Assembly: GCA_016869535.1 (NCBI GenBank)
Contig: VGDX01000001.1
Span: 1 to 64,000 of the forward strand
DNA length: 64,000 bases
Reading direction: 5' to 3'
Source: Alphaproteobacteria bacterium
GTDB lineage: Bacteria; Pseudomonadota; Alphaproteobacteria; Rhizobiales; Methyloligellaceae
The notes below the pieces were generated by a model. That model was not told where the DNA came from. It did not search any database and saw only the letters and a program-made list of their open reading frames with translations. Positions 8,608 to 16,715 of this stretch are shown here, in pieces; position 1 is the stretch's first letter; each line of letters starts with the position of its first letter. Position numbers and translations under genes: made by a program.

Positions 8608-9741
8608 GTGACGCCTCATAATATTTATTCCTATTTTACTAGCCTAGCGGTTGGCTGTCTTGCGCCGATAGCTGTCGTCGGCTGGATAAACTATTCCGTC
8701 GACAACGAGGGATTTTTTGGCCCCAAGACCGGATCGTACGGGGCTCTCGTTGAGCGTCTCTTTAGGTCGCAACATGGCATCACCATCACCCAAGGAGACG
8801 TGCGTTTTGTGAAGCTGGCGATGATAGAGCGCTCACGCGCCGACTGTTACATAAATGGCTCAAGCCATCAGATGGAATTCAACTCTCACAATTGGCCCGC
8901 CGCGGCCGCATATGGCTGCAAGCAGCTTTCAAATATTGGTGTATACTATAGCGCTTATGAAGATGCCGTCATTCAGATCGACGCGCTGCTTAAGAATCCG
9001 AACTTCAAGACTTTGTTCTTGGCAATGGACCCCTGGATATTCCGAAAAAATAAAACACGGCGCTACGAGGTCATGGCACCGGTCCATATGGCAGCCCGCA
9101 CAAGATTAGGTCTGCCGCACGATTCTGATGAATATAAGAGCACTGTGCCGCGCGCTTCGATCTATACCCAGGTGCTCAATTTTAGCTACTTCAGGCATAA
9201 CTTGCGCGCGCTCCTTAACGACAGAAAAACCACTCCTGCAGGGGTCGAGGCTGATGAGGAGAAGAGAGAGGGGGTAGCGAAACGAGAAATCTTCAACAGC
9301 GATGGCAGCCGCGTTCGGCCAATTGACAGTTACAACAAACTTGTTGGTCGCGGGCGGTATTTCGATGCTGGAAATATTAAGCCGCCCTTCATAAGCGAAG
9401 ATGTGGTTTCAGAGCTTAAAATCATACTTCAACGCGTCAAGGCAGCAAACAAGCAGGTTGCATTCATCCTTACGCCGTACAGTCCGCAAGTATGGGAATG
9501 CAAGGGCGACAATGAACGCTCATGTTTAGGTTTGCGCGAAGTCGAAGCTCAGATAGAGAAACTGGCCGATGAGTTAGGCATTGACATTTTCGGCAGCTAC
9601 CGTCCCGAGATAGCGGGGGTTAACTCTGATGAATTCTTGGATGGCCATCATATGAGTCCCACGGCTTTTCAGCACATCAAGCTGACTAGGCGTCCTAAGC
9701 ATGGTTCCTTGCACACTGAGGCAATGCGGGACAGACATTGA
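8608..9741 (+). CDS. membrane-anchored SGNH/AlgJ-like protein, MBOAT partner
   Basis: 377-aa protein with one N-terminal hydrophobic segment (about residues 9-27) and a presumed periplasmic domain. YINGSSHQME supplies a GxS nucleophile-type motif, and FLDGHHMSP near the C-terminus gives the Asp-x-x-His pair expected of SGNH O-acetyltransferases. Overall similarity is low, so the catalytic assignment is inferred. The start is GTG at 8608, preceded by AGGAGCG. The distance to the MBOAT gene is 15 bases, so the two are almost certainly co-transcribed and act together in glycan acylation. Confidence 0.65.
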   Translation: MTPHNIYSYFTSLAVGCLAPIAVVGWINYSVDNEGFFGPKTGSYGALVERLFRSQHGITITQGDVRFVKLAMIERSRADCYINGSSHQMEFNSHNWPAAAAYGCKQLSNIGVYYSAYEDAVIQIDALLKNPNFKTLFLAMDPWIFRKNKTRRYEVMAPVHMAARTRLGLPHDSDEYKSTVPRASIYTQVLNFSYFRHNLRALLNDRKTTPAGVEADEEKREGVAKREIFNSDGSRVRPIDSYNKLVGRGRYFDAGNIKPPFISEDVVSELKIILQRVKAANKQVAFILTPYSPQVWECKGDNERSCLGLREVEAQIEKLADELGIDIFGSYRPEIAGVNSDEFLDGHHMSPTAFQHIKLTRRPKHGSLHTEAMRDRH

Positions 9742-9769
9742 ATCCGTGTCGGAGCGTTAGGGAGGTAAA

Positions 9770-10612
9770 ATGGACAAACTTCAAGTGCGAGAGGGCCCCC
9801 GAATAGAGAAAATTGATCTCGCAAAGCCGGGCGTCGAAGAGTTCATCCCGGCGACGATGGACAACATCCGCGATTCCTTGAAACGTTTCGGGGTCGCCAT
9901 TGTCCGCGAGGCCTTTGATGTCGCTGAGATTGAGGGCCTCATTGAGAATGCAACAGCCCATGCCGCGAAGGTAGAAGCCGCAGCAAGAGACGGTACGATC
10001 GGCAAGTTTGCCAGAGCAGTCGCCGACATCGATCCAGAAACGGCGGGGTGCACCTCTAATTTTACCGAGACTAGCCTGTACAAGGCGCTGATGCGTGGAG
10101 TTGTACGTTCAATGCTGCTCGAGGCCATTGGTCCTGACGTTTATTGGGTCAATGCCCAAGCGCGGGTTGTCGTCCCGGATTCGAACCTTGATAAGAATGG
10201 ACGACTACCTTTGCATATTGAGCGGCGTGCGTTCAAATACGACGGGCTCCACAATATCTGGACCCCCCTTACGCCGCAGGGAGTCGTAACAAACGTCGAT
10301 ACGCCGGGGCTGCAATTCTTCGTCGGGCGCCTCGACTACTTTCAGAGCCTTTCGCCGGAGACCGAGGAGTCGATCGTCAAATACCTAAGCTCGATTGGAA
10401 GGGAAAGTCATCGGCACGGGCTTCAAGGTGACAAATATGGCTTCTTCTTCCGTCCAAAGCTTAAAGCCGGAGATGTCGCGCTATTTACGGGTTTTGCGCC
10501 TCATACGGGCTACATACCGGAAAACGCACGCCTTACGCGGGTAGCTTTTGATATTCGCATTTTCCCAAAATGTGACGCTCCCGATATCAAACCGCTGTGC
10601 TTGGCAGCGTAG
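9770..10612 (+). CDS. phytanoyl-CoA dioxygenase (PhyH)-like Fe(II)/2-oxoglutarate oxygenase
   Basis: 280-aa protein starting after GGGAGGT. Double-stranded beta-helix features are visible: a facial-triad start at His149-x-Glu151 (LPLHIER), distal His245 in FAPHTGYIP, and Arg257 or Arg254 for 2-oxoglutarate in ARLTRVAFDIRIF. PhyH proteins usually use HxD, so HxE is a variation. The AGDVALFTGF strand before the distal His is typical of the family. It probably hydroxylates or otherwise oxidises a sugar or lipid precursor of the island's glycan; the substrate is unknown. It may be co-transcribed with the acylation pair (28-base gap). Confidence 0.6.
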   Translation: MDKLQVREGPRIEKIDLAKPGVEEFIPATMDNIRDSLKRFGVAIVREAFDVAEIEGLIENATAHAAKVEAAARDGTIGKFARAVADIDPETAGCTSNFTETSLYKALMRGVVRSMLLEAIGPDVYWVNAQARVVVPDSNLDKNGRLPLHIERRAFKYDGLHNIWTPLTPQGVVTNVDTPGLQFFVGRLDYFQSLSPETEESIVKYLSSIGRESHRHGLQGDKYGFFFRPKLKAGDVALFTGFAPHTGYIPENARLTRVAFDIRIFPKCDAPDIKPLCLAA

Positions 10613-10650
10613 GTGCATGCGGGCCCCAAATAGGGGCATCGACTTCTTCC

Positions 10651-11370
10651 TTAGTTCGCCCAACCGAAATGGGTGAAAAGACGCGGCGGTATCATGGCTG
10701 TTAGCCGGTGCAGTTGCTCTGCCGAGATTCCTTGTCGCCAAGCCCCCGGTTCACTACCTCCAAATAGGAGGGTCTCGTCCATTGAGGTTATTTGAAGCGG
10801 CACCGGCCGGATGCTGTAAAAGTCCAGGACAGACGCGAAGTAGTAATGCGGGTCACCCACTAACTCTTCATGGGACCTGATCAACACGTTTAGCCTAGGG
10901 CAGCTCTCGATTGCATCGAGCCACGTTGTCAGCCAGATCACAGCTTTCCTGACAAAATTGTCGATGCGATGGTCAAATGTCTCGTTCTCCATTGGGGCGG
11001 TAAATATTTTCGGATAGCGGCCAGCCTTCAAGAGATCGGGATAATCGCGAAAATAACGCATGCGGGCATTAACCAGCGCCGAAGCACGCGGATCGCGGAC
11101 ATGTAGCAGGATTTTGTTGAGGCCTGCATGCAACAGGACTTCAACGTTGTTCTTATCACCCGCAAGATGCCAACCACCCACCAAGCCGCCTAATGCAAAC
11201 TTGGCGGCTGCATCCCGCACGACTTCGTTGTTCGTAAATGAGCCTCTAAAAAGCGATGGACCCAAAATGTACTCAAGAGATTGGATTAGCGTCTGGCATA
11301 CACACTTAGTGTCCGCGAAAGGTAATGTAGCTGCGACGATGCTTGGTCTCTGTGCGAACAGCGCTGGCAT
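10651..11370 (-). CDS. family-A sulfotransferase-like protein with degenerate P-loop
   Basis: 239-aa member of the island's family A. It keeps the 3'-phosphate-binding-type motif LLHVRDPRAS (about 88-97), the GGLVGGWHLAGDKNN acceptor-side block and the C-terminal tail WRQGIS...IPPRLFTHFGW. The N-terminal PAPS-binding loop, LPKSGTxY in its paralogues, reads LPFADTKC (16-23), so the Lys, Ser and Gly of the 5'-phosphosulfate loop are missing. It also lacks the 50-190-residue leader of the paralogues. It could be inactive, regulatory or decaying. It is convergent with the oxygenase gene. Confidence 0.7.
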   Translation of the reverse strand: MPALFAQRPSIVAATLPFADTKCVCQTLIQSLEYILGPSLFRGSFTNNEVVRDAAAKFALGGLVGGWHLAGDKNNVEVLLHAGLNKILLHVRDPRASALVNARMRYFRDYPDLLKAGRYPKIFTAPMENETFDHRIDNFVRKAVIWLTTWLDAIESCPRLNVLIRSHEELVGDPHYYFASVLDFYSIRPVPLQITSMDETLLFGGSEPGAWRQGISAEQLHRLTAMIPPRLFTHFGWAN

Positions 11371-11453
11371 GGTTCTAGGAAGCTAGAATTGAACGATCTG
11401 TTTGCCAAGCGTCCTCTAAAGTATCAGTCTCTGCTGCTTCAACAGCCTCGGGT

Positions 11454-12603
11454 TTAGCTGACGGTGGGGGAGGCCTGCGCGCCAACCAAGCTATAGATCG
11501 GACGCAAACGAGGCCAACGCACCGAACGACCATTGAGGGCCGTGGAAGATGGTGACGAAGTCTCGTATGGCACGGCATAATCGGACAGAACCTCAGCCAA
11601 TCCTTCAACTTTTAGGTCTATGAATGCCATATCTCCACTCCACTGCCAGACAGCCTCGGCCGTTTGATATTTCACGGCGACCGCGAAAGCGCGGTCAAGG
11701 CAATCCGATAGTCTTTGCAAGAACTCGGGTGGCTGTACGAGCTCTGGCTCAAGGACCTGAAGGCGTTTGGTGATCGGATTGCCGAGCGCATGGCGAATCT
11801 CTTCACCGGAGGCCTCGGAGCCAACCATGCGCGCTAGGCTGAAGAACTTCCCCTCTATATCATCGTAATCGACGACTGCATGACTCTGCTGTTGCTGCTG
11901 CACGAACGTAAGCGCCTTCAGATCGTTATAAAAGAGAACCAGAAGGTCCTCGACAGCATCTTCTACCGGGTAATTGATGGCGTCCGTCCCAGCGGCATCG
12001 GGATTAGCTCCGCGTAATGGCGCATCGCCCAAGGTGATTAGCATCGCTTTCAGTTTCGGAGATTTCCAGCTTGAAACCACATCGACAAGCTGTTGATCGA
12101 CGGAAGCGGCCTTTGAAACGGCGTCGGCATTCAGCTCATGATGGACCCCCCGCAACTTCCACGCCGTGAATAGTGCGGCGTAGCTCCGCTTGAGCAAGAT
12201 GGTCCAGATACTCTTGTCGAATAACTCACCCAACCGGTTGAATATTTTGGGATCGAGATAACCGTAAGGATCGAAAATCAACTTTGAGCCATAGCTTAAA
12301 GGCGCGAGGGGCATGACAGGATCGCTCCCGCAAGCCTGCAAGATGCAGTCTTTAAGCGATACGGTGAATTCATCGACATAAAACATGCAGGGGATGCGGC
12401 TCCTGATACGGTAATCTAAACTTCAGCTCAAGCCTGGTCACCACGTCCGGGAGCTGATCGAGGGTAGTCTGGAGCCAAGTGGATCCAGTCCGCCCATTGC
12501 CGATTATGAGGAAAAATCGGGATCGGGAGTCGCGTGGCCAGAATTGACGAAAAGCCCGTTGGTCCCACAGCCAATGGGCCATACCGGCCAAGCCTTGCCA
12601 CAT
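11454..12603 (-). pseudogene. family-B sulfotransferase-like gene, frameshifted
   Basis: Two overlapping reading frames (12603-12370 and 12386-11454) together reproduce one family-B protein. The first part holds the P-loop-like GNGRTGSTWLQ. The second holds LKRSYAALFTAWK, the family signature AVEDLLVLFYND and the C-terminal RLRPIY. The break falls at a run of four A on the + strand (12380-12383). With three A, the protein would read continuously as ...PLHVYVDEF..., matching PVHTYI in the paralogues. A single-base insertion or sequencing error therefore explains the split. The rest of the frame is well preserved, which suggests a recent event or an artefact. Confidence 0.8.
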
Positions 12604-12837
12604 TTATCATCCCCATCACTTCCATGTCGCGTGCGGCAGATGTTAGCAGAGGTGCACTAATACCGTAAACCTCGGGCAGACTGCGGCAAAAGTGCTATCT
12701 GGTTGTAACACTTTGGGACCTGATCATAGTGTCGGTATGATTTTATGGATTTGGCAGCAGCTGGCCGTACTCTGGTTTGATGTCGGCATGCGGATATTCA
12801 GCAGCGTACAACCAATTAAAGTACTCCCAGATGATAT

Positions 12838-13530
12838 GTGGACACGATGCGAGACGATCCTGATTTCCAAACGTATCACGACCAATGGCTTCGGCAATAC
12901 GACAACCTCAATTACGGTACGAACCTTTCGAGTTGGATTCTGCTCCGGACTCACCATTTGATCGAGAAGCCGTTCTCGCCATCACATCACTTCGGACGAG
13001 TGCTGGAAGTAGGAGCCGGAACGGCAATCCATTTTAAGTTCGTAAGGCATAGTTTCGACGAATATGTCATGACTGATCGCACGGCAATCGAGGGTTCAAC
13101 TGCATATGAATGGAGTGCCGGCAAGGTACGTACCGAGCGTCAGGATGCTACTCGGTTGACTTATCCCGATCACAGCTTTGACCGCTTGATCGCGACTCAC
13201 GTGCTAGAGCATCTCTACCGGCCCCATGAAGTTCTGCGTGAATGGAATCGAGTAGTACGACCAGGCGGTGTTCTATCGCTCATACTACCGTGCGACCCAG
13301 GCTTGATGTGGCGATTGGGACGCCTATTTGGGCCTCGGCGTAGAGCCCGAAGCACCGGTCTCGACTATGATTATTGGATGGCACGCGAGCATGTAAATCC
13401 GATACACAATCTCGTAGGCTTTATCGAATACTACTTTGAGGATATTACTGAAGAGTGGTGGCCAATGCGGCTGCCTCTTCCCGATTTGAATCTGATATAT
13501 GCCGTCAACATCAGGAAGTCTTTAAAATAA
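12838..13530 (+). CDS. class I SAM-dependent methyltransferase
   Basis: 230-aa Methyltransf_11-type protein. Motif I is VLEVGAGTAIHF (about 54-65), the acidic second strand is VMTDR, and the post-II region reads DHSFDRLIATHVLEHL with the typical VVRPGGVL loop at about 139-146. It has no membrane segment. It probably methylates a sugar or sugar nucleotide in the island; the substrate is unknown. The start is GTG at 12838; an ATG three codons on is equally possible. It stands alone between the divergent family-B gene and the GT-C gene. Confidence 0.82.
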   Translation: MDTMRDDPDFQTYHDQWLRQYDNLNYGTNLSSWILLRTHHLIEKPFSPSHHFGRVLEVGAGTAIHFKFVRHSFDEYVMTDRTAIEGSTAYEWSAGKVRTERQDATRLTYPDHSFDRLIATHVLEHLYRPHEVLREWNRVVRPGGVLSLILPCDPGLMWRLGRLFGPRRRARSTGLDYDYWMAREHVNPIHNLVGFIEYYFEDITEEWWPMRLPLPDLNLIYAVNIRKSLK

Positions 13531-13600
13531 CGGCTCGCTTCTTTTGTGATGCATCACAAAGAGCTGCTTCTGGAAAACACACGTGAAGGGCGTTGAGGCG

Positions 13601-15013
13601 ATGACCGGTCGGCATCTCATGGTTACTGCCTTCACGGCGCTGATGGTAGCGATCGTAGTGATCGGCTGGCAGTCCTTCTCGCGCGAGATACGGTCTCCAG
13701 TGATGGATGAACATTGCTATGTTGCGATTGCCAGCGATCTCAGTGCTTACGGTACTTTCACCAATGGCTGTTTCAAGGCAAAAGACGAAGCGATAGTACC
13801 TGGTCGCTTCTTTGGACCGGCCTATCCATTATTCATTGCCGCCCTCTCTGCCGCCGACGAGAGGCTGCGATCGACCATAAAATGTCACGCCGAAAACCCG
13901 GGAGGCCGCGGAGCGGAGTGTCCCAAGCACTTCCATAGTCTCATAGCCGTTCAGGTTTTACTGGCAGCATTCGGTGTTTTTTTTATTTTCCTGACCGCAC
14001 GCGAAATCTCACAATCCGAGGCCGTGGCATGGCTGAGCCTGGCGCTTGTTCTCGGTGCCAGCGAGGTCGGATATTACGCGCGCACATATCTGACGGAAAA
14101 CCTGGCCTTGGTAAGTTTTTTCGCCTTTTTGTATTTCCTGACGCGAACCGTATCGAGAGATGAGGGATGGACCGCCGCCGCGGCAGGGGCAGCGTTAGCT
14201 CTAGCCGCCCTTTCACGCCCCGCCTATCTCTATCTATTCCCCTTCGTGGCTGGCGGCGTGGTCATAGCTCTGCATTATCAAAAGCAACGCCCCTGGCGAA
14301 GGGGAATGCGGCAAGCGAGCATTCTCCTTTTGGCCGGCATGTTGGTCATGTCGCCTTGGCTTGTTCGCAACCTCGTGCTGTTCGGCGATCCGTTACTCAC
14401 TAGAGGTTATGATGCGCTCAGCATCGCATTTCGCGTGTCATATAATGCGATGAGTTGGTCCGAATGGGCAGTGTCATTTGTCTTCTGGCTACCGGATTTC
14501 GGCGACAAGCTCTCACAGGCGGTTTTTGCGCCTTCCCTCTATGAGCGCTTTAGCACGACTTACCCACATGGTTTTTATCTAATGGGAAAACAATTATATA
14601 AGGAGAGCCTGGTTGCAGCAGGCAGCCCTGATACTCAGACGTCCTATCTGGTCCACAAATACATATTCGCTGATTTCTTGAAGCATGTTCTGGTCAGCTT
14701 GACATTGGCGTTGCGCGGGATGTGGGTAGGTAAATATCTCGCCCTTGTTGGTTTTGTGCTGATCCCCCCTGTGGCAGTGTGGATGTGGCGGGATGGTCGG
14801 CTATGGCCTTTCCTTGCCCTTATTCTGCCGCCGCTCTTCATGGTCGGGCTGCATGGCTTCGTATCTGTGAATGTGGTGCGGTACAATGTCCCCATGCTCG
14901 CCGTGTTTGCGTTCACTCTATCGGTAGCGATTGTTCGTCTTGTCCGTCTAGTACCACGGTGGAGAAACCGCTTGTCGGCTGACCAGCCCGTCTCGACCCG
15001 GGGGGTACATTGA
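13601..15013 (+). CDS. GT-C membrane glycosyltransferase (ArnT/PMT-like)
   Basis: About 470-aa protein with roughly ten hydrophobic segments. The first periplasmic loop has the Asp-Glu pair of lipid-linked-sugar transferases (SPVMDEHCY, Asp36-Glu37), and there are further GT-C-like landmarks such as YLTENLAL and a long C-terminal hydrophobic region. Such enzymes take a sugar from undecaprenyl phosphate in the periplasm. The stop overlaps the start of the small DMT gene (TTGA), which is followed by a GT2 gene. These are the three activities of an ArnT/ArnE/ArnC-like module. The start is set at the ATG at 13601; an in-frame GTG at 13583 is possible. Confidence 0.82.
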   Translation: MTGRHLMVTAFTALMVAIVVIGWQSFSREIRSPVMDEHCYVAIASDLSAYGTFTNGCFKAKDEAIVPGRFFGPAYPLFIAALSAADERLRSTIKCHAENPGGRGAECPKHFHSLIAVQVLLAAFGVFFIFLTAREISQSEAVAWLSLALVLGASEVGYYARTYLTENLALVSFFAFLYFLTRTVSRDEGWTAAAAGAALALAALSRPAYLYLFPFVAGGVVIALHYQKQRPWRRGMRQASILLLAGMLVMSPWLVRNLVLFGDPLLTRGYDALSIAFRVSYNAMSWSEWAVSFVFWLPDFGDKLSQAVFAPSLYERFSTTYPHGFYLMGKQLYKESLVAAGSPDTQTSYLVHKYIFADFLKHVLVSLTLALRGMWVGKYLALVGFVLIPPVAVWMWRDGRLWPFLALILPPLFMVGLHGFVSVNVVRYNVPMLAVFAFTLSVAIVRLVRLVPRWRNRLSADQPVSTRGVH

Positions 15014-15339
15014 AATACGCAGCATTGATCCTGGTGACATTGCTCCTGTCCACCGGACAGATATTGTTCAAAAAGGCTGCCGTCATGGCCGACGCAAGCT
15101 TCACGGCTACGCTCTTCAATGGCTGGACGATTGCCGCCATCGCTCTCTATGGCCTGGCCACCGGACTGTGGATCTGGGTGCTGCGGACCACCCCCCTCAA
15201 TAGCGCTTTCCCGCTACTTGCGCTGAGTTTTATTCTGGTTCCAGCCGCCGCCTGGTACCTGTTCGGCGAGACTTTGAATTGGCGTTACCTTATTGGAAGC
15301 ACGCTGATCGTGGCGGGCATAGTGACCATAGGCCAGTAG
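15010..15339 (+). CDS. small DMT/EmrE-type membrane protein (ArnE-like flippase subunit)
   Basis: 109-aa protein with four hydrophobic helices filling almost the whole chain, the size and topology of half-EamA/ArnE-ArnF proteins. STGQILFKKAA at the end of helix 1 and the LSFILVPAAAWYLFGE segment are typical of small multidrug/DMT family members. It starts with TTG, overlapping the previous stop by 4 bases. In the Arn pathway ArnE/ArnF flip undecaprenyl-linked sugar to the periplasm. Placed between a GT-C transferase and a polyprenyl-phosphate sugar synthase-like GT2, it probably does the same here with a different sugar. Confidence 0.8.
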   Translation: MKYAALILVTLLLSTGQILFKKAAVMADASFTATLFNGWTIAAIALYGLATGLWIWVLRTTPLNSAFPLLALSFILVPAAAWYLFGETLNWRYLIGSTLIVAGIVTIGQ

Positions 15340-15344
15340 TAATC

Positions 15345-16358
15345 GTGGAGCGCAATCGGATCGCCGTAATCGTACCCTGCTACCGGGTGTCGGGCCAGGT
15401 ACTCGACGTGCTCGCCGCGATTCCGGACTCGGTAGAGGGTGTTTTTTGCGTCGACGACGCGTGCCCCGAAGGATCCGGGAGACTTATCGAACAGACAACC
15501 CGTGATCCCCGAGTCCTGGTTCTATTCCACACGACTAACCAGGGCGTCGGCGCCGCCGTTAAGACTGGCTATCGTGCTGCCCGCGCGGCAGGCTTCACCA
15601 TAGCCGTAAAGCTCGACGGCGATGGGCAAATGGACCCCGCTCTGATATCTCGATTCGTAGCACCCATTATCGCTGAACAAGCCGACTATACGAAAGGCAA
15701 CCGATTTTTCTTTCCTGATGACTGGCGCGACATGCCCGGCTTGCGGCTCTTCGGCAATGCCATCCTGTCGTTCCTGGCAAAACTGTCCACCGGCTATTGG
15801 AATCAATTCGACCCCACCAACGGTTATACGGCCCTGCAACTTCGGGTCTTAGATCTGATGCGGCTGGATAAAGTTGCCGACCGCTATTTCTTCGAGACCG
15901 ACCTATTGTTTCGTCTCTATATCGCGCGCTGCGTCGTCAGAGACATCCCAATGACCGCCCAGTACAAGGGTCAGCCGTCGAGCTTGAAGGTGCGATCGAT
16001 CATACTGCCCTTTGTGGCAGGCAATACGCGCAATTTCTTTAAGCGCATTTTCTACAGCTATTTCTTGCGCGACTTTCAAGTCGCCTCGATCGAGTTTGTG
16101 CTCGGCCCGGTGCTCTTATTGATGGGGTTGATTTTCGGCGGCTACCACTGGTGGCTGTCATTCGCAAGCGAAGTGACGGCAACGCCTGGAACGGTCATGA
16201 TTGCTGCCTTGCTGATTATCCTCGGAGTCCAATTTACGCTTTCCGCACTCCATTTCGACCTGCGTAACGTGCCGACAGTCCCGGTTCATCCATTACTGAT
16301 CACGCAATGCCTCGATCAGGGATTGAAACTAGACCTCAACAAGCCTGATCGTCGGTAA
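15345..16358 (+). CDS. GT2 polyprenyl-phosphate sugar synthase-like protein (DPM1/ArnC-like)
   Basis: About 337-aa GT-A glycosyltransferase. The N-terminal strand IAVIVPCYRVSGQ is followed by GVFCVDDACPEGS and the DxD-type VKLDGDGQMDP. A lipid-anchor-like half carries two hydrophobic helices near the C-terminus (about 255-275 and 285-310). This layout matches dolichol/undecaprenyl-phosphate sugar synthases. GTG at 15345 is chosen because it immediately precedes the conserved strand. The frame is open upstream to 15279 but that would overlap the preceding gene by 61 bases. It supplies the lipid-linked sugar for the GT-C gene of the same operon. Confidence 0.83.
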   Translation: MERNRIAVIVPCYRVSGQVLDVLAAIPDSVEGVFCVDDACPEGSGRLIEQTTRDPRVLVLFHTTNQGVGAAVKTGYRAARAAGFTIAVKLDGDGQMDPALISRFVAPIIAEQADYTKGNRFFFPDDWRDMPGLRLFGNAILSFLAKLSTGYWNQFDPTNGYTALQLRVLDLMRLDKVADRYFFETDLLFRLYIARCVVRDIPMTAQYKGQPSSLKVRSIILPFVAGNTRNFFKRIFYSYFLRDFQVASIEFVLGPVLLLMGLIFGGYHWWLSFASEVTATPGTVMIAALLIILGVQFTLSALHFDLRNVPTVPVHPLLITQCLDQGLKLDLNKPDRR

Positions 16359-16417
16359 GTTACTGTGACCTATACCAACCCAGGAGGCCTATCCTGCCCG
16401 CAAAGTCTATTGCACTC

Positions 16418-16534
16418 TCAGGGCTGCCATCCGAATCTTTCACGCAGAGACAACGGTATCAGGGCCCAGCAACGCTCCTGCTGCTCCGGGGTGAGGATTG
16501 ACCGCCACTCCTCCGTCTCGCCCTTGCGATAGTG
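16418..16534 (-). pseudogene. C-terminal relic of a family-A-type sulfotransferase
   Basis: On the minus strand an open stretch of about 39 codons ends in TGA at 16420-16418. It reads HYRKGETEEWR, then LTPEQQER, then a RERFGWQP terminus. That is the characteristic tail of Sulfotransfer_1-type proteins and of the family-A paralogues here (DEWR...MPDRLF.RFGW). No P-loop or VRDPRA segment exists upstream. At about 16535 the sequence changes abruptly into the tail of a different gene on the other strand, so this is a truncated gene end left by rearrangement. Confidence 0.7.
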
Positions 16535-16648
16535 CCGGCATTCGGACAACGTCGTCCCTTAACCGAATTTCTCGAGCCTCGCTCTGACCGATATTCCAGC
16601 TCATCCTTCCTGAGATACGGTTTTAACTCTGCAGCCTTCATCCTGCAC
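16535..16648 (+). repeat. 114-bp duplicate of the 3' end of the TylF-like methyltransferase gene
   Basis: Bases 16535-16648 match 19089-19202 over the full 114 bases with only two mismatches that I can see. The second copy lies inside the 3' end of the intact TPR/TylF-like methyltransferase gene. Here the rest of the gene is missing, so it is a 5'-truncated relic. It lies just upstream of the damaged family-B gene at 16716, as the intact copy lies just upstream of the family-B gene at 19214. The whole methyltransferase-sulfotransferase pair was therefore probably duplicated and one copy decayed. Confidence 0.85.
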
Positions 16649-16715
16649 CTAAAAGCAGCCTAACGCCTGCTGAGGGGAACCGTGCCCCCGTCACCATAAC
16701 TGATCTCAACAAGTC

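Noticed and set aside
16459..16641. 60-codon minus frame crossing the remnant junction
   Set aside because: It is a chance frame that reads antisense through the methyltransferase duplicate; the real content is the two relics described.
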